Source: Pseudeuparius sepicola (taxonomy: Eukaryota > Arthropoda > Insecta > Coleoptera > Anthribidae). From it: 64,000 bases of DNA. Below are positions 24,010 through 35,244 of the stretch, piece after piece; position 1 is the stretch's first letter; each line of letters opens with the position of its first letter. Location of the stretch: positions 22,362,501 through 22,426,500 of the forward strand of contig OY987301.1 of the NCBI GenBank assembly GCA_963920635.1. The letters run 5' to 3'. The translations under genes and the position numbers were made by a program. Under the pieces are notes generated by a model that saw nothing but the letters and a program-made list of their open reading frames with translations, did no database searches and was not told the DNA's origin.

Positions 24010-25490
24010 AATTCTAAATACTCTAATTTACTGTTTTTATGACAAAATAATTTGCTTATTTAAGGCAATGTAAAGCAGATGGGCAATAATTAAATTACAA
24101 AAAAATAATAGATATAAATACTTATAAGTTTTACTTTCGGCAATCTTGTGGATAATAAACTCTCAAATTATTTTCTGAAAACCGAACATAACAATTCTAA
24201 ATTAAGGGCTTACTGCAGTGACTATAGAAAGTATAGGACTGGAGTATAGTACTGGACTTTTTGGGGTATTTCCGATTTTTTCTCAAATCTGATTAACACT
24301 CCTCCTATTAAACTTTATTATGTACCTAATAGTAAATTACAATAGATATATTGTCTTTATTTGTCCAGTGGTCACAAATATAAGAAGGATGGTTATTCGG
24401 TTAAGGACGCATTCGTTAATTCGTAGATAATTAATGAAAAAACTTATTTATGCTAGCTTTCCCATAATGTTATTAATCCGGCTACAATAAACATGAAAGT
24501 AATATAGTAATATAGGTACAATTTGAATCAGAACTTATCAAAGTTAGCAAAAATATTAATATGATTGTAACAATAACCTAAATTAATGGTATATGCGGAG
24601 TAAAAAATCCAATCAGTATCAAATTGACTTTTAAAAAGTTAAAATTAGTAAAAATGTCACACAAAATATGACAAAATTTCTGTTATACTTTTGGAAACCT
24701 TCTTATTGCCACTGGTCCACGCTGACATGGTACACCTGCTAATAACGCGGCGGTCAAGAACCTTTCGGAATCCACCGCATCGCGCATCACTCTTAGGTTC
24801 CACCACCAAGCGGAAAGAGTATCACTGAAGCTCCGAATTACCGAAATTATCCGGTTCTCGGAGATTTCGAAGGCGAATGATATTTGCAATGTGATCATTA
24901 CTAGGTTATGGTGAGTGCTACGTCATGAAGAGGTGGTGTGCTGTGTGGTGAAAGTATAGTGAAAAGTCAAAACAAATTAGTGCAGTGGTAAATGCGATTA
25001 TTACTAAGTTATAGTGAGTGCTTCTGTGCTAGGTGAGTCTTGATATTATTTTTCTTTATGCGGATGATAGGATTACAGGCGAATACCCACTTAAAAGAAG
25101 TAATGCACCGCTGCTATAGCCCATGGATGGTGTGGAAATTTGCAAATTTTCACAGATATTTTTTTCAAGAAATTATCTGACGGTATGGCAACGCTGTTGT
25201 CGAAGCCACCACTCCGGTAATAAAGCGACCTCGCGACCAGTGGCTCTCAAACCCTCTCTAAAATTCGGGAAAATTTTTGAAAGACCATAACATTTTTCGA
25301 CTTCTTTCATCCCCTCGTTACCGTATTCGCAGTTGCTTTGTTTCTTTAATATGCCAAAAATTCATTCTTTGACCTCAAACCATTAGGCATATCTATTTTC
25401 AAATTCGTCCCGTTGCAACCCCCCTTAATCATCATATCTTTTTATAATGATAACAAATCGTAGATATAATATGGGTATCCCAGAAATAAG
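24010..25490. other. Gene-free stretch with a GC-richer patch
   Basis: The segment at 24700-25040 is richer in GC than its surroundings and contains a diverged local duplication: GATCATTACTAGGTTATGGTG at about 24893 and GATTATTACTAAGTTATAGTG at 24996, both followed by AGTGCT. CTAGGTGAGTC at 25028 resembles a splice donor, so an alternative first exon is possible but unproven. The remainder is AT-rich and unassigned. Confidence 0.3.
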
Positions 25491-25496
25491 AGCCAA

Positions 25497-26090
25497 AATT
25501 GTAACCACTTGGTTGAAACCAAGTAACGCACGAAAATCGATGATTCATGGATATATTTTGCTAGCCTCCTGGCGGTCAGGCACGAGTTATTTATAAATAG
25601 TTGTGAATTAACACGCGTTCGGAGTGAGATGAGGGAACACTTTTGTGACAATGCCGGCATTTACGGCGATGCCCATGGGAACTGTCTTCGTGATTTCAGG
25701 CTCGTAGGAAGTAGGTAGATAAATACAGAATGATTCCCGAAATAGATGCACATCACCGATTGGTTAATGTTGTAGAAGGACACTTCGAGAAAACGGATAT
25801 TTTCCCGTTCGCGGCAGACAATGAACTAATCGTATTCGTTTAGGGGATAGACAAGGGTTTAAGGGTGTTGCAAATTATTCTGGCATTAGCACTTGTATAG
25901 TGTAATAGACTAGCTTTACGTCACAATGTATCAAAAGTTTTTGCAACTGGGGTCTTGGCGGAAACTACGACATAGCTGAATAATAATAATAACGGTGATA
26001 GGCAAAAGTGCGGCAGTTTTAATAATATTGATCCTTTACAGTAAATATGAATTTGATAACCTAATTGGACCCATTATTACTTAGTCAACC
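25497..26090 (+). repeat. Dispersed repeat, copy 1 of 3
   Basis: About 590 bp matched at 32373-32985 in the same orientation. Shared blocks include AAATCGATGATTCAT, TTTTGCTAGC, GCCAGGCATGAGTTATTTA (with changes), ACAATGCCGGC, GGAACTGTCTT, GTTGCAAATTATTCTG, CACAATGTATCAAAAG and TTTTTGCAACTGGG. No protein domain or terminal repeat was recognised. The copies look roughly 25% diverged by eye. Confidence 0.65.
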
Positions 26091-26094
26091 AGGA

Positions 26095-27285
26095 GTTTCA
26101 ACTTATGCTCCATTGGAGACTAACAAATCACAAAAATTGTTGATTTTGGAGAGTTTTATACGTGGTCAAAATGTTGGCACATATTTCTAGGGCACATTGT
26201 ATAATAGTAATTTTCACTCTCACAGCCAGTAACCTCTATAAAGGTGCGCTACATTCTAACGAAATCAATAATGCCCTTATTTAGAAAATAAACATTAAAT
26301 TGAAGAAGGTCTCAAATATATCGATAACGGAGACGGAAGTCGCTTCACTTAAAACTTTATCGTCGGCCCAACTTTGTCTCTTCAAAATTACTATGGTGAA
26401 GTTTTACGAGAGATTAAATCTTCGGCAAATGATCCTTAAAAGTTTACCTCAACTTTGGGCCGCCATTAATTTGAGTTGCAAATTTAAATAAATGTCTTCT
26501 GGTTTCCAACATTTCCGAAAGGATGCGGCACGTTCAGTTTCTGGAGTTGCTAATAAACTGCAGCCAACCAGAGGCAAAAAAAAATAGTTATTGCATCAAA
26601 GGCAACAACTATTTCAAATATATTTTCTTCAAGATAAGTGTTTTAAAAAACTTCAATGCTTTTTAAAACAAATGGCTTGTGGCGTATGGGATAAAATGTT
26701 TTTGTTCTTGGCAACACCAAACTAGTTTCGAATATCTACTGGAAATTTAGTAGGTATGTAGTGGCCTTTACTGTTCTAATTCAGATTCACATGTCATAAA
26801 GTTATTAGGACATAAGGTATGTTTTATTGGTGTCACTGTGAATTTGGTGACATCTGTTAAGCCGTTTTATTGTCTCTTGTTTTCCTGTCACTAGATTTAC
26901 GAGTATTACTAGTGACGCACCAATAAAACGCAGCTAATGTTTTTGTATTTTTACCAATATAACTGATTTGTTGAAGTAGTGTGTTACTGGGAATAGGCCC
27001 AAACGAAACCTATAGGTATGTTTTTTTTGGAGGTGTGCAGACCACGACGGGCACCTGTTTTCCCATATGCCACGAGCCATTTCCTTTTAATTTTACTTGG
27101 GGACGCGAAATATTCATTTTGTTTAATGTTTTTTGTTATCCGTCGCTGGAGCATGATGAATCGACATCACCTATAGGTATTGTGCTGATGTAAGCCAGTC
27201 TGACACTACACTACGAGTGTTAATGCGAGAATAATTACAATACGACTGGGTCGTTGTCTTCCGCGATCGGGAAAAATCCGTTTTC
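26095..27285. other. Gene-free stretch
   Basis: AT-rich sequence. Short mirrored phrases lie around 26815-26935 (GGTGTCACTGTGAATTTGG, and GTGACGCACCAATAAAACG), probably an old small repeat. No exon was recognised. Confidence 0.3.
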
Positions 27286-27289
27286 TGGA

Positions 27290-27570
27290 AGTGCTTGTAC
27301 AACATCATCATCATACATTCATTATGTATAATAATTCTTCCTACGAACCTGAAATCCTGAAGATATTTCCCATGGGTTTCTCTGTAAGCTTATGTCAAAT
27401 TAGTGAATTCGTTATCAATGTAAAGTCAGTATCGACACTCTGAACGCGTGTAAACCCAACTATTTATAAATAAATGGTGCTTGGTCCGAAGGAGGCTGGC
27501 AAAAAAAAATGAAGATAGTGAATCATCGACTCCCATGCGTTACTTCGGTGTTCCTTAGAGGTATAGTATT
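27290..27570 (-). repeat. Dispersed repeat, copy 3, inverted and partial
   Basis: In reverse complement it begins GGAACACCGAAGTAACGCAT then GAGTCGATGATTCAC, matching 32373-32410 closely. It continues through GCCAGCCTCC, an AACTATTTATAAATA block and CCCATGGGAAATATC, ending near TACGTAGGAAG-like sequence. It covers only the first third to half of the other two copies. Confidence 0.55.
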
Positions 27571-27574
27571 GGGA

Positions 27575-29140
27575 TTCTGAACAACTTTATATCAAATTAC
27601 CTTTAGAAATAGACCATTTGATAAAAATAGATTGCAACTATTAAACTGTCATAATTATTAAGTTTAAAGTCCAACGTTACGCTTGCACTACTAAAATTAA
27701 TATTAATCGCAAAGGTAATTTATTCCTTAAATTATGAAAACTTTGAATGACTTATTGCATATTCTACGCAAAGAATTTACTTCCTGGAGTCGCAAGAATA
27801 TAAAAGTGGTCTTGGAAGGTCCCGGTGTTCGAGCTCAGACAATACGTCACGTTACGTTCCAGTAAACTGAATTCACAATTCTAATTAGATGCATTAGAAA
27901 TTGTTGTGGGAGATTCAGTTGAAAAGTGAAAACACTTTACAATGCAGTCTTAATGTATGCAGGAGGGTTATTTAATTTATTTGGGGTCGAATGTGCTGCT
28001 TGCGAAATCGTTTCTGCGAGGTTGTTAATAAAAAAAATTACTTTAAAACGCTTGATGTGCCCTTGTAATTATTGTTCAAAAAGTCTGGTATTAAAACTGA
28101 CTGCCAAGTTCATAATAGGTATGTCAATAACATTCGTCCATCCACACAATGTCTAAAAGTAATAGTGAACAATTCAAATTTCAATGTTTAAAGATTTAGA
28201 TAACTCCTGTGCGTTTAAAGATATTAAGTTGAAATTTGCATAAATGTTTTCTTATAGAAATACTTTTTTTAATAAATACCCCAATAAGTTGCAATATCTT
28301 GTAAATAAATTAGTGATAAGTTTCTGCTAATTCTAAAGAAAGGTTATATCTCCCCTATTTTGTTCGGTTTCTTCTTTGAATTGTTTGATTAAAATTATAT
28401 GTATAGATTTCGCACAGCAATTGAGGAATTTATATTGTAATCCACTTTCCATATGGCATTTGTGCTCTAAAATATGTAAATACCGAAGAATGCATACCTC
28501 TACAAGAGTTAAGGTACTATAGATAGGCATCCATAATCCCGTTTTCTCATGCTATAAGCCACAGAATTTGTTTGCATTTCTTCAGAATTCATTTGCTTTT
28601 AGCAGCGTTCCCTGAATACGAAATGAATAGGTTACTTTATTTGCTATCAAACTGCCGCGTTGCCTCTAGATGGTCTCCTAGTTGTTTGTGCCTTTCTATT
28701 AAGTATCTTTCTGTTTGTTAGTTCAAATACCGAAATAGGTACATTTTTTGATCAAATTACCAGTTTTGTCAAATAAATTTTACAACATTTTAAATAGCGC
28801 TATAAATGAATTCAACATTTTGCTACTGAACTATAATTTTAATCCAATCAGGTTGTCGGAGATAGAATTCGTTGAGAATGGGCTCAATTCACGAAAACCA
28901 GGAGGTTGAAATTAAGTTTGTTTTGAACTACGTTTGAGCGTTGACCGAAATATTCTATTTTGACTGAAATATTCTATTTCAGTCAACGGTTTGAGTAAAA
29001 TCCCAGAAAATATAGTTCCATAACACAAGGCTTCTTGATGGCATGTGTCAAAAGAACTTATTACTCAACATACAAGTACTCAGATATGCTATTTTTTAAT
29101 AGTAAAGATCAGAAAAATACGGCCCATCCCTAATTTCTCA
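27575..29140. other. Gene-free stretch
   Basis: AT-rich sequence. GAAATATTCTATTT occurs twice in tandem at about 28946 and 28966, the second time mirrored into TTTCAGTCAA. Frames near 27926-28156 and 28333-28530 have no recognisable domain or splice context. Confidence 0.3.
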
Positions 29141-29156
29141 GAGGTACGGCTTCATT

Positions 29157-29681
29157 CAGGGACTGTTTAAAATAAGGGGACCCAGCATTTCACAGTCTAT
29201 CACATAGGAAAAGTTAAGCATTGAGGGGAAGTTTGTTTTCTGTCGACTCCAAGGAGACCACAAGGGGGCTGGTACAAGGGTTGTTATATGTCAGTGTCCA
29301 ACTGCCATCAGGTTTTATGTGATAGATAGTGCCATAGATTCTAAAGGAGGCAAAAAATTTCCCATCATAATTCACAATTTTTAAGTTTTCCTACTTCCAG
29401 ATACTCAGATGTGACAATTAAAGAATTTCAATTATACAATAAATTTGTTTCATTTGACAGCTGCCATATTCTGTAATTGTAGACACAACACTGTCAAGCC
29501 TAATTTTTAGAAATCATGGAAACCATTATTAATTTTTACTAACAATCAAAGTACCTGTTATATTTATAGATTCTCCAATAAAATGGCATACTTGGCATCA
29601 CTGATACTATTTGAATGAGGAAAGAATAGGCCTCACTTTGGAAAGTATAATGCTGGGTCCCCTTATTTTAAAGAGTCCCTA
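29157..29681. mobile_element. 525-bp hAT-type MITE
   Basis: The left end CAGGGACTGTTTAAAATAAG and the mirrored right end CTTATTTTAAAGAGTCCCTA pair over about 35 bp, continuing through GGGGACCCAGCATT. The flanking octamers GCTTCATT (29149-29156) and GCTTCATC (29682-29689) match at 7 of 8 positions, as expected for an old hAT target duplication. There is no coding capacity. A diverged partial copy is at 33000-33180. Confidence 0.8.
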
Positions 29682-30398
29682 GCTTCATCTATCCGCTAGT
29701 GTCAAAATTACTAAGGTATAGAGAGAGGGCTTTAGCACGCATTTATAGATGATTCTAAAGAAGGAGGCAGTCATTTGGTATTTTGCTGGCCCTTGATATG
29801 AAAAATGTGTAATAAGTATTTGACAATAGACTATGTATATTTCGAGTTGTTGGTGGCATTTTCACAAATAATCTAAGTGTGTTTTTGGTATTTATTTTTT
29901 AAATTATTTGGTTTTCAGCAAATCAATTACTCACCCCAAACACATTATATTGCGCATATTTACCCAAAAAATCGCCAAAACTAACGTGAGCTACATTGCA
30001 AAAAGAATGTACCTAAAATGTATTTTATCTTCTTCTCATAAATATTACTTATAACAGAAAATTGTTGCTCTATAGTATAGTTACAGTACAATAGCTAATA
30101 TGTTACACTTTACCCCTGTTCTCTGTAAACTCACCTGTTCCTGTAATAGAAAGTTAAAAATCCATAACTGTTGGGTATTAAGAAACAGTTTCGATGCAAT
30201 GCAGGCACTGATGGATGGAATTTTCAATATAAACACGATTTTGCGATCAATCGTGTTGATTATTATATTTTCTACGCCCACATTATGGTAATATATATTA
30301 CGGAATGCATATTATGTGTTTAATCTCATGATATAATTTTAAAACGCGCATCCTCGATGTTGCATTAGATTTTTAACCTACGACTTGTTTTGTTGCAG

Positions 30399-30473
30399 AT
30401 AAGATGTATTCGCACAAGCAACTAACCTTTGTGATCTTAGCGATAGTGATAACCATCAGAACAAAAAATGCAA
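30399..30473 (+). CDS. Exon 2: start codon and signal peptide of VWC-mucin-like protein
   Basis: The acceptor TTTGTTGCAG precedes 30399, the ATG is at 30404, and the donor A|GTGAGT follows 30473. The 23 full codons encode a short polar start (MYSHKQ), a hydrophobic core LTFVILAIVITI and a polar end RTKNA, a standard secretory signal peptide. The exon ends in phase 1. Its last base joins with TG at 52033 to make codon 24, and the frame then runs directly into a VWC domain. The exact phase match across a 21.6-kb intron, together with signal peptide then extracellular domain, supports the join. Transcript evidence would settle it. Confidence 0.7.
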
Positions 30474-30639
30474 GTGAGTATCAGTTTTAAAGTGACCAGG
30501 TCGCCCACATGAAATCACAGTAATATTTTCAAATTTTCCAAATCAATTAGGTTAACTTTGTAGTATTAAGAAGTATACATTATACGGAATTCATTTCAGA
30601 TGCAAACCTGAATAGAAAAAACACCCAGGTAAAAGTTAG

Positions 30640-30669
30640 GGGTCTTTTCCCTTACGAGAAAAGACCCCA
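30640..30669. repeat. Hairpin just downstream of exon 2
   Basis: GGGGTCTTTTC and GAAAAGACCCC pair around a short loop centred near 30654. The flanks AGGTAAAAGTTA and an AACACAATAAAACCT mirror extend the similarity imperfectly, so this may be the core of a tiny fold-back element. Confidence 0.5.
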
Positions 30670-30679
30670 ACACAATAAA

Positions 30680-31230
30680 ACCTCCCCTATGTGACAGTTT
30701 CCAGGTTCCTTTAATATTTATATCTAACTTTATAGAGAACTCTTGACATGGAAACAAAATGTCCACTATAAACAACTATTGGGTGCTAGGTTTGTTCGTC
30801 AGATATAAAATCTTACATTATCAACTGAACGTGAACTGAACAGTTGTTCGAGTGTTTGGAGTGTCTCGAGATAAATTGAACTACCAAAGACACAAAAGCC
30901 TTATAGAATAAATTTTTACAGGGGAACGCGTTTCCTTTAGTCGTAAATCACCGATTCGTTGCAACTTTCGCAATTTCGCCGGCGAATTTCTAAACATCTA
31001 TTACGTTTTAGGTTTTATTTATAGGACCAGCTGCTGCGGGCTCTCCCTTACGTAAAACGAACCACGCCACCGGGCCGACCCCTCAACTTTCCGGCAGGCA
31101 ATAATAACTTTTGGGGATATTTCTTTTATATCTTCCGGAATTCTGGCAGATTTTTCAAACAATAAATCTCGATCCAACATGTCATCACCGATAGAACCTA
31201 TATAGAGGATAAAAAGAAAACATTTTAAAT
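30680..31230. other. Intronic, partly GC-rich stretch
   Basis: The 30930-31110 segment has higher GC and several CG dinucleotides (GCCACCGGGCCGACCCC at 31067). It has no ORF, exon borders or terminal repeats. It could be a conserved intronic regulatory element, which is inference from composition and position only. Confidence 0.25.
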
Positions 31231-31231
31231 C

Positions 31232-32105
31232 GAATCAAATCAAATGATTTATTTGTGTTTAGCTGTTACAAACAGATATACACGTCAAAATATACCTACA
31301 TATTAAAAGTTTACCTTAAAATTACTCTTATGGTACAAACATCTCATTGCGTTCGAGGAAACTCATGAACTCCACTACACTATAAAATGCTTTATTACAA
31401 AGCAGTTTATTAACTGATCGTTTAAATTGTTTAGATGGCAATTCCTTTATTTCAATTGGGAGTTTATTGTACATTTTTCTACCGATATAAACCGGACACT
31501 TTTCATATAGGGTCCAGCGTAAGCTGTGGTCAAGCGGTGTTGATCCGTTACCAGTAAGTTATTATTTCTTGTATAATACGAGTGATATACTGAGTTCTTT
31601 GTAAACATAGTGATATTATCATGTAGGTATAAGGCACAATGTTCTTAATACGAATATACAAGGAAATGTCAGAATTTTGTTTGACACAAAGGCTGTTTTA
31701 CAACTACCTCGATAGCTGATTCCAAAAATTAACCTCAGTATTCATTTTTGTGCTATGAATATTCTATTAGAGTTTGATGAATTTCCCCACCAACACACAT
31801 TATAGTTGAGGTGACTATAAATGAGCGAGTAATACACATTTATCAAAACATCAGTCGCAAGCATAGGTTTTAATTTACACATTGCAAAAAAAAACAGTAT
31901 TAATTTTTTTCGCCACAAAGTCAATATGATTTAACCAAGAGAGATGTTCATCCAAGTGAAGACCCAAAAATTTTATACTTTTAGTAGGCCTTAAATTATT
32001 AATAACGCCCAACTCGACAGTAGATCTTTGAGTACGAAAATTTACAAGAACAGACTTCTCTACATTTAAGATCAGGTTAAATCATGATCATCGTTCAAAG
32101 TCAAT
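31232..32105 (-). mobile_element. 5'-truncated LINE (non-LTR retrotransposon) remnant
   Basis: The minus strand encodes the C-terminal part of a non-LTR reverse transcriptase in broken frames: TKSIKFLGLHLDEHLSW (the post-catalytic FLG region), then VYYSLIYSHLNYNVCWWG, then IFIAQK, then a tail resembling YTRNNNLL...LPIEIKELPSKQFKRSVNKL. The reading ends with TAA at about 31331. The 3' end carries a short TTTGA-type tandem tail (about 31232-31250), a CR1/jockey-like feature. 5' truncation and several frameshifts show a dead copy. The clade is not certain. Confidence 0.8.
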
Positions 32106-32372
32106 ATGAAATATGTTGCAATGAAAACTATTTTTTACTAACTCCTTCGTATAGTATCTCAAGTAGAAGAATAGGTATTGCAAATGCCGAATTTTACAAA
32201 AATGTGACATGAGAGGTATCCCATGAGGAATTCCATGTGCCAATATTTTAGATGCCATATAGATGGCACTACACAGAAATTTTGTTATCCAAGGAATTTT
32301 CAAATAAGTATTTTTATTTAAAAATCAAAATTTTTATCCGGTATTTTTCCCATTAAAATAACACGAGTTGCT

Positions 32373-32985
32373 TGTGGAACACCGAAGTAACGCATGAAAA
32401 TCGATGATTCATATTTTTTGCTAGCATCCCGATGGCCAGGCATGAGTTATTTAAAAATCGTTCGAAGTGAGGATGCTGGTACGGGAATATTTTGTGGCAA
32501 TGCCGGCTTTTACAATAATAACTAATTCACTGATAATAAGTATTTATTAGCTTTCGGCGAAACCCATAGGAACTGTCTTTGGGACTCCAGGCCCGTAGAA
32601 AGTATATCAATCGATTCCCTAATTATTGGCTCACCAAAAATAGGAGAACATCGCACATTATTTCTGTCCCTGTTGTACAAGCACTTGGATATCCAGATCG
32701 CGGTAGACGACGACCCAATCGTACCTATTGTTGTTAAGTGTTGCAAATTATTCTGTTACTAGCACTCGCGTAATGTACTTACTGGCTTTACAGCACAATG
32801 TATCAAAAGTGTTTGCAACTGGGCTCTTGTGGAAACTACGACAGTTGATTGCTAAAAAATAACATAACGTTGATATTCTTGTTACGTCTAAAGCGTGGCC
32901 GTTTTAATTTTTTTGATTCTTCCTTATTTTGAAATAATAAATAGGAATTTGACAACTTAGTCGGTCCCCATTATTGGTGCCTTTT
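32373..32985 (+). repeat. Dispersed repeat, copy 2 of 3
   Basis: The fullest copy of the family also seen at 25497-26090 and, inverted, at 27290-27570. It starts GGAACACCGAAGTAACGCAT. A diverged hAT-MITE fragment abuts its end at 33000. No coding domain was recognised. Confidence 0.65.
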
Positions 32986-32999
32986 ATTATTGGTTATTG

Positions 33000-33180
33000 A
33001 AGTAAGGGAACCCAGTGTGTCACAGTCACATAGCTTAAGGGGAAGTTTGTTTCAGGGCAATTCTAAGAAGACTACAAGGGGGCTTGCACAATGTTATGTT
33101 ATATGCCAGTGTTCAACTGCCATCAGGTTTATGTATTACAGATTCTAAAGGGGGCAACATATTTCCCATCACAATTCACA
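33000..33180. repeat. Partial copy of the 29.2-kb hAT MITE
   Basis: AAGGGAACCCAG, GTGTCACAGTCACATAG, GGGGAAGTTTGTTTC, CTACAAGGGGGCTTG, TATGCCAGTGTTCAACTGCC and TTTCCCATCACAATTCACA follow the first 210 bp of the 29157-29681 element. The right end is missing. Confidence 0.7.
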
Positions 33181-33184
33181 TCAA

Positions 33185-34145
33185 CTTTCAAATTTATTAG
33201 AAACAACTAGATAGGTACCTTTAAAAAATTCTGCATGCCGATTTCAAATGCTTTAAATTAGGTACAATTAAACAGGGAAAGAGGGAGTTGTAATATTTCT
33301 ATATCTCATTGCGAAGTATCGAATTGAATTGAGTTTAATATTCTGTAAAAAATCTTAGAAAAATATAATAATTTACCCTTATAGTAGTTGTAATAATAAT
33401 TGTTTTTTTTTTAACATAGCTTAACAATTTTTCCTTCCCATTTTGTATATTTGATATACATCATGTGTATACGATATTTAATTATAAGGATTTAAAAGTA
33501 ATAAAACCAATTCAAGTTAAAGAACAAATATAAATGTATATTGAACATTTTTATGACACTTACTAATATAATAACAATAACAACAATAAAGCTTATCGGT
33601 AGAACAAGTACCTACCTAGCCTAGATGTGTAAAGATTAGTATAATATTACTTCTTGTAATGGTTAAACAGAACTTTTTTATATCCGATTTAGTTCTTGTG
33701 TTTATAAAATTTACTTATAGTTCGTTTATCAAATTACTTCCAAATCACCATGTGAGTGGAAGTATTGTTTTGACAAAAAAAAATGTTTTAAAATTTTAAA
33801 ATTTTAAAATCTCTAATGAACCATTGAGTTTTTTCCACTTTACTCCTAATTTTTTGCTGTAAGGTTTTAATTTTTCTCTTCGGTTTTCGTTATGTTGATA
33901 TGTGAGGTTCAACGAAAACAATTAACACATTAAAAACTTATTCCTCTCTGCTTTTGATTCAATAGGTTATTTTTTTTAAGTTTTGAATAAGTAAGACAAT
34001 AATAGAAAAATGAAATTGTGGATTAAAATTATTGTAGAAAAAATCTTTATCAAATTTATTCTGTAATCTAATTGTCGCTAATCTCCAATTAAAATTTTCT
34101 GAGATCTTCAAAGTAAATAAAACATTTTTGTCTATTTGAGTTTTT
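33185..34145. other. Gene-free stretch
   Basis: Very AT-rich, with a small tandem run of AAAATTTT at 33787-33810. No exon, terminal repeat or known family was recognised. Confidence 0.35.
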
Positions 34146-34149
34146 TTTG

Positions 34150-34392
34150 TATTGCATAAAAAAATGACCATGGCAAAATAAGCGAGAAATCGCCTTAATA
34201 AACTAAAAAACTCTCATGGCCTCAAGAGAGTCGAAGACCCAGTGTAATTTTCTGAAACTATCTGAGCACCTGGTTGCATAAAGCTTTTCAGTGTCATCAA
34301 TTTTCAAAGTAAAATAAACTTGTCATATTTTTTGTGGAGCGCAAAATAAGCGAGAAAATCGTGGTGGTAGTCCTAAAAAATCATCCTCTATA
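34150..34392. repeat. Partial copy of the 57.5-kb fold-back MITE
   Basis: GCAAAATAAGCGAGAAA, CTCAAGAGAGTCGAAGACCC, a CAGTGTCATCAATTTTCAA block, then GCGCAAAATAAGCGAGAAAA, TCGTGGTGGTAG and ATCATCCT match the centre and right arm of the element at 57519-58337. The left arm is missing. Confidence 0.75.
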
Positions 34393-34399
34393 GGTATAC

Positions 34400-35130
34400 T
34401 TATCGTCTGGAATCTAAAATTACCTCTTCGCACTAGATTTGACAATGTCGGCTTCAGAACTAGGAGCTAGGCAAGTTTGTTTCTCCCAGTGATAACTAAA
34501 AAACTCTTAAAAGTAGTAGTGCTTAGAAATGTGACATTCAAAGTAACCATAGAAAAATATGATAGATAACCTTCGAAAATATTTTACCTTATTTCCAGAT
34601 CACCCTCTGTGATAATGTGCTCTTAGTTATGTACATACTCGTAGTGTAAAGGTAATGCACATTTTTTTAAATGCCTTTGAAACGAAACTTTTACAACTAA
34701 TTCGCTAGCAAGAAAAATATCCGAGCAAATTTCTGCTCTTTCGGATAAAGAAGTTCGAAATCCTAGAATTAATATGTAATACATAAAGGTACAAACAAGA
34801 AGCGTATTTTATAAATTTAAATTCAGAAATAACTTCATTCGGGTCTTTATTATTTTATACCTCGGTTTATATCTACAGCATTCTGTACAGTTCTTCTAGA
34901 GATTAATTTAACTTTGTGAGCTATCACTTAGGTCTCCACCTTGATTTAAACCTTCTTGACTAGAAACACGCCACACAAAACTGTTGTAAGCTATACTCTA
35001 AAACTACACTTGTTCTTACCTGTGGAAAGCCAAATGCGGATGCTTGTAATATTTTTTTTTACAAAATAGGCGTTGCCTTCATTTATTTCTAAAGACGACG
35101 TTTCGAAAACGATCAGAGATTTGTACCGAT
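34400..35130. other. Gene-free stretch
   Basis: AT-rich intronic sequence. Nothing was recognised beyond a possible piggyBac-like TTAACCCTTTCGC start just beyond its end at 35145, for which no partner was found. Confidence 0.3.
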
Positions 35131-35244
35131 ACTTATAATCACTTTTAACCCTTTCGCTACCATCGCCGTATATATACGACAGAAGGAAGCGTGTCACCGC
35201 ACCCACTGCCATATATACGTTCAGTTCTAGAATGGTCTATACTA

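Noticed and set aside
35145..35240. piggyBac-like MITE starting TTAACCCTTTCGC
   Set aside because: No mirrored right end with TTAA could be found on the far side of the nested 1.9-kb element.
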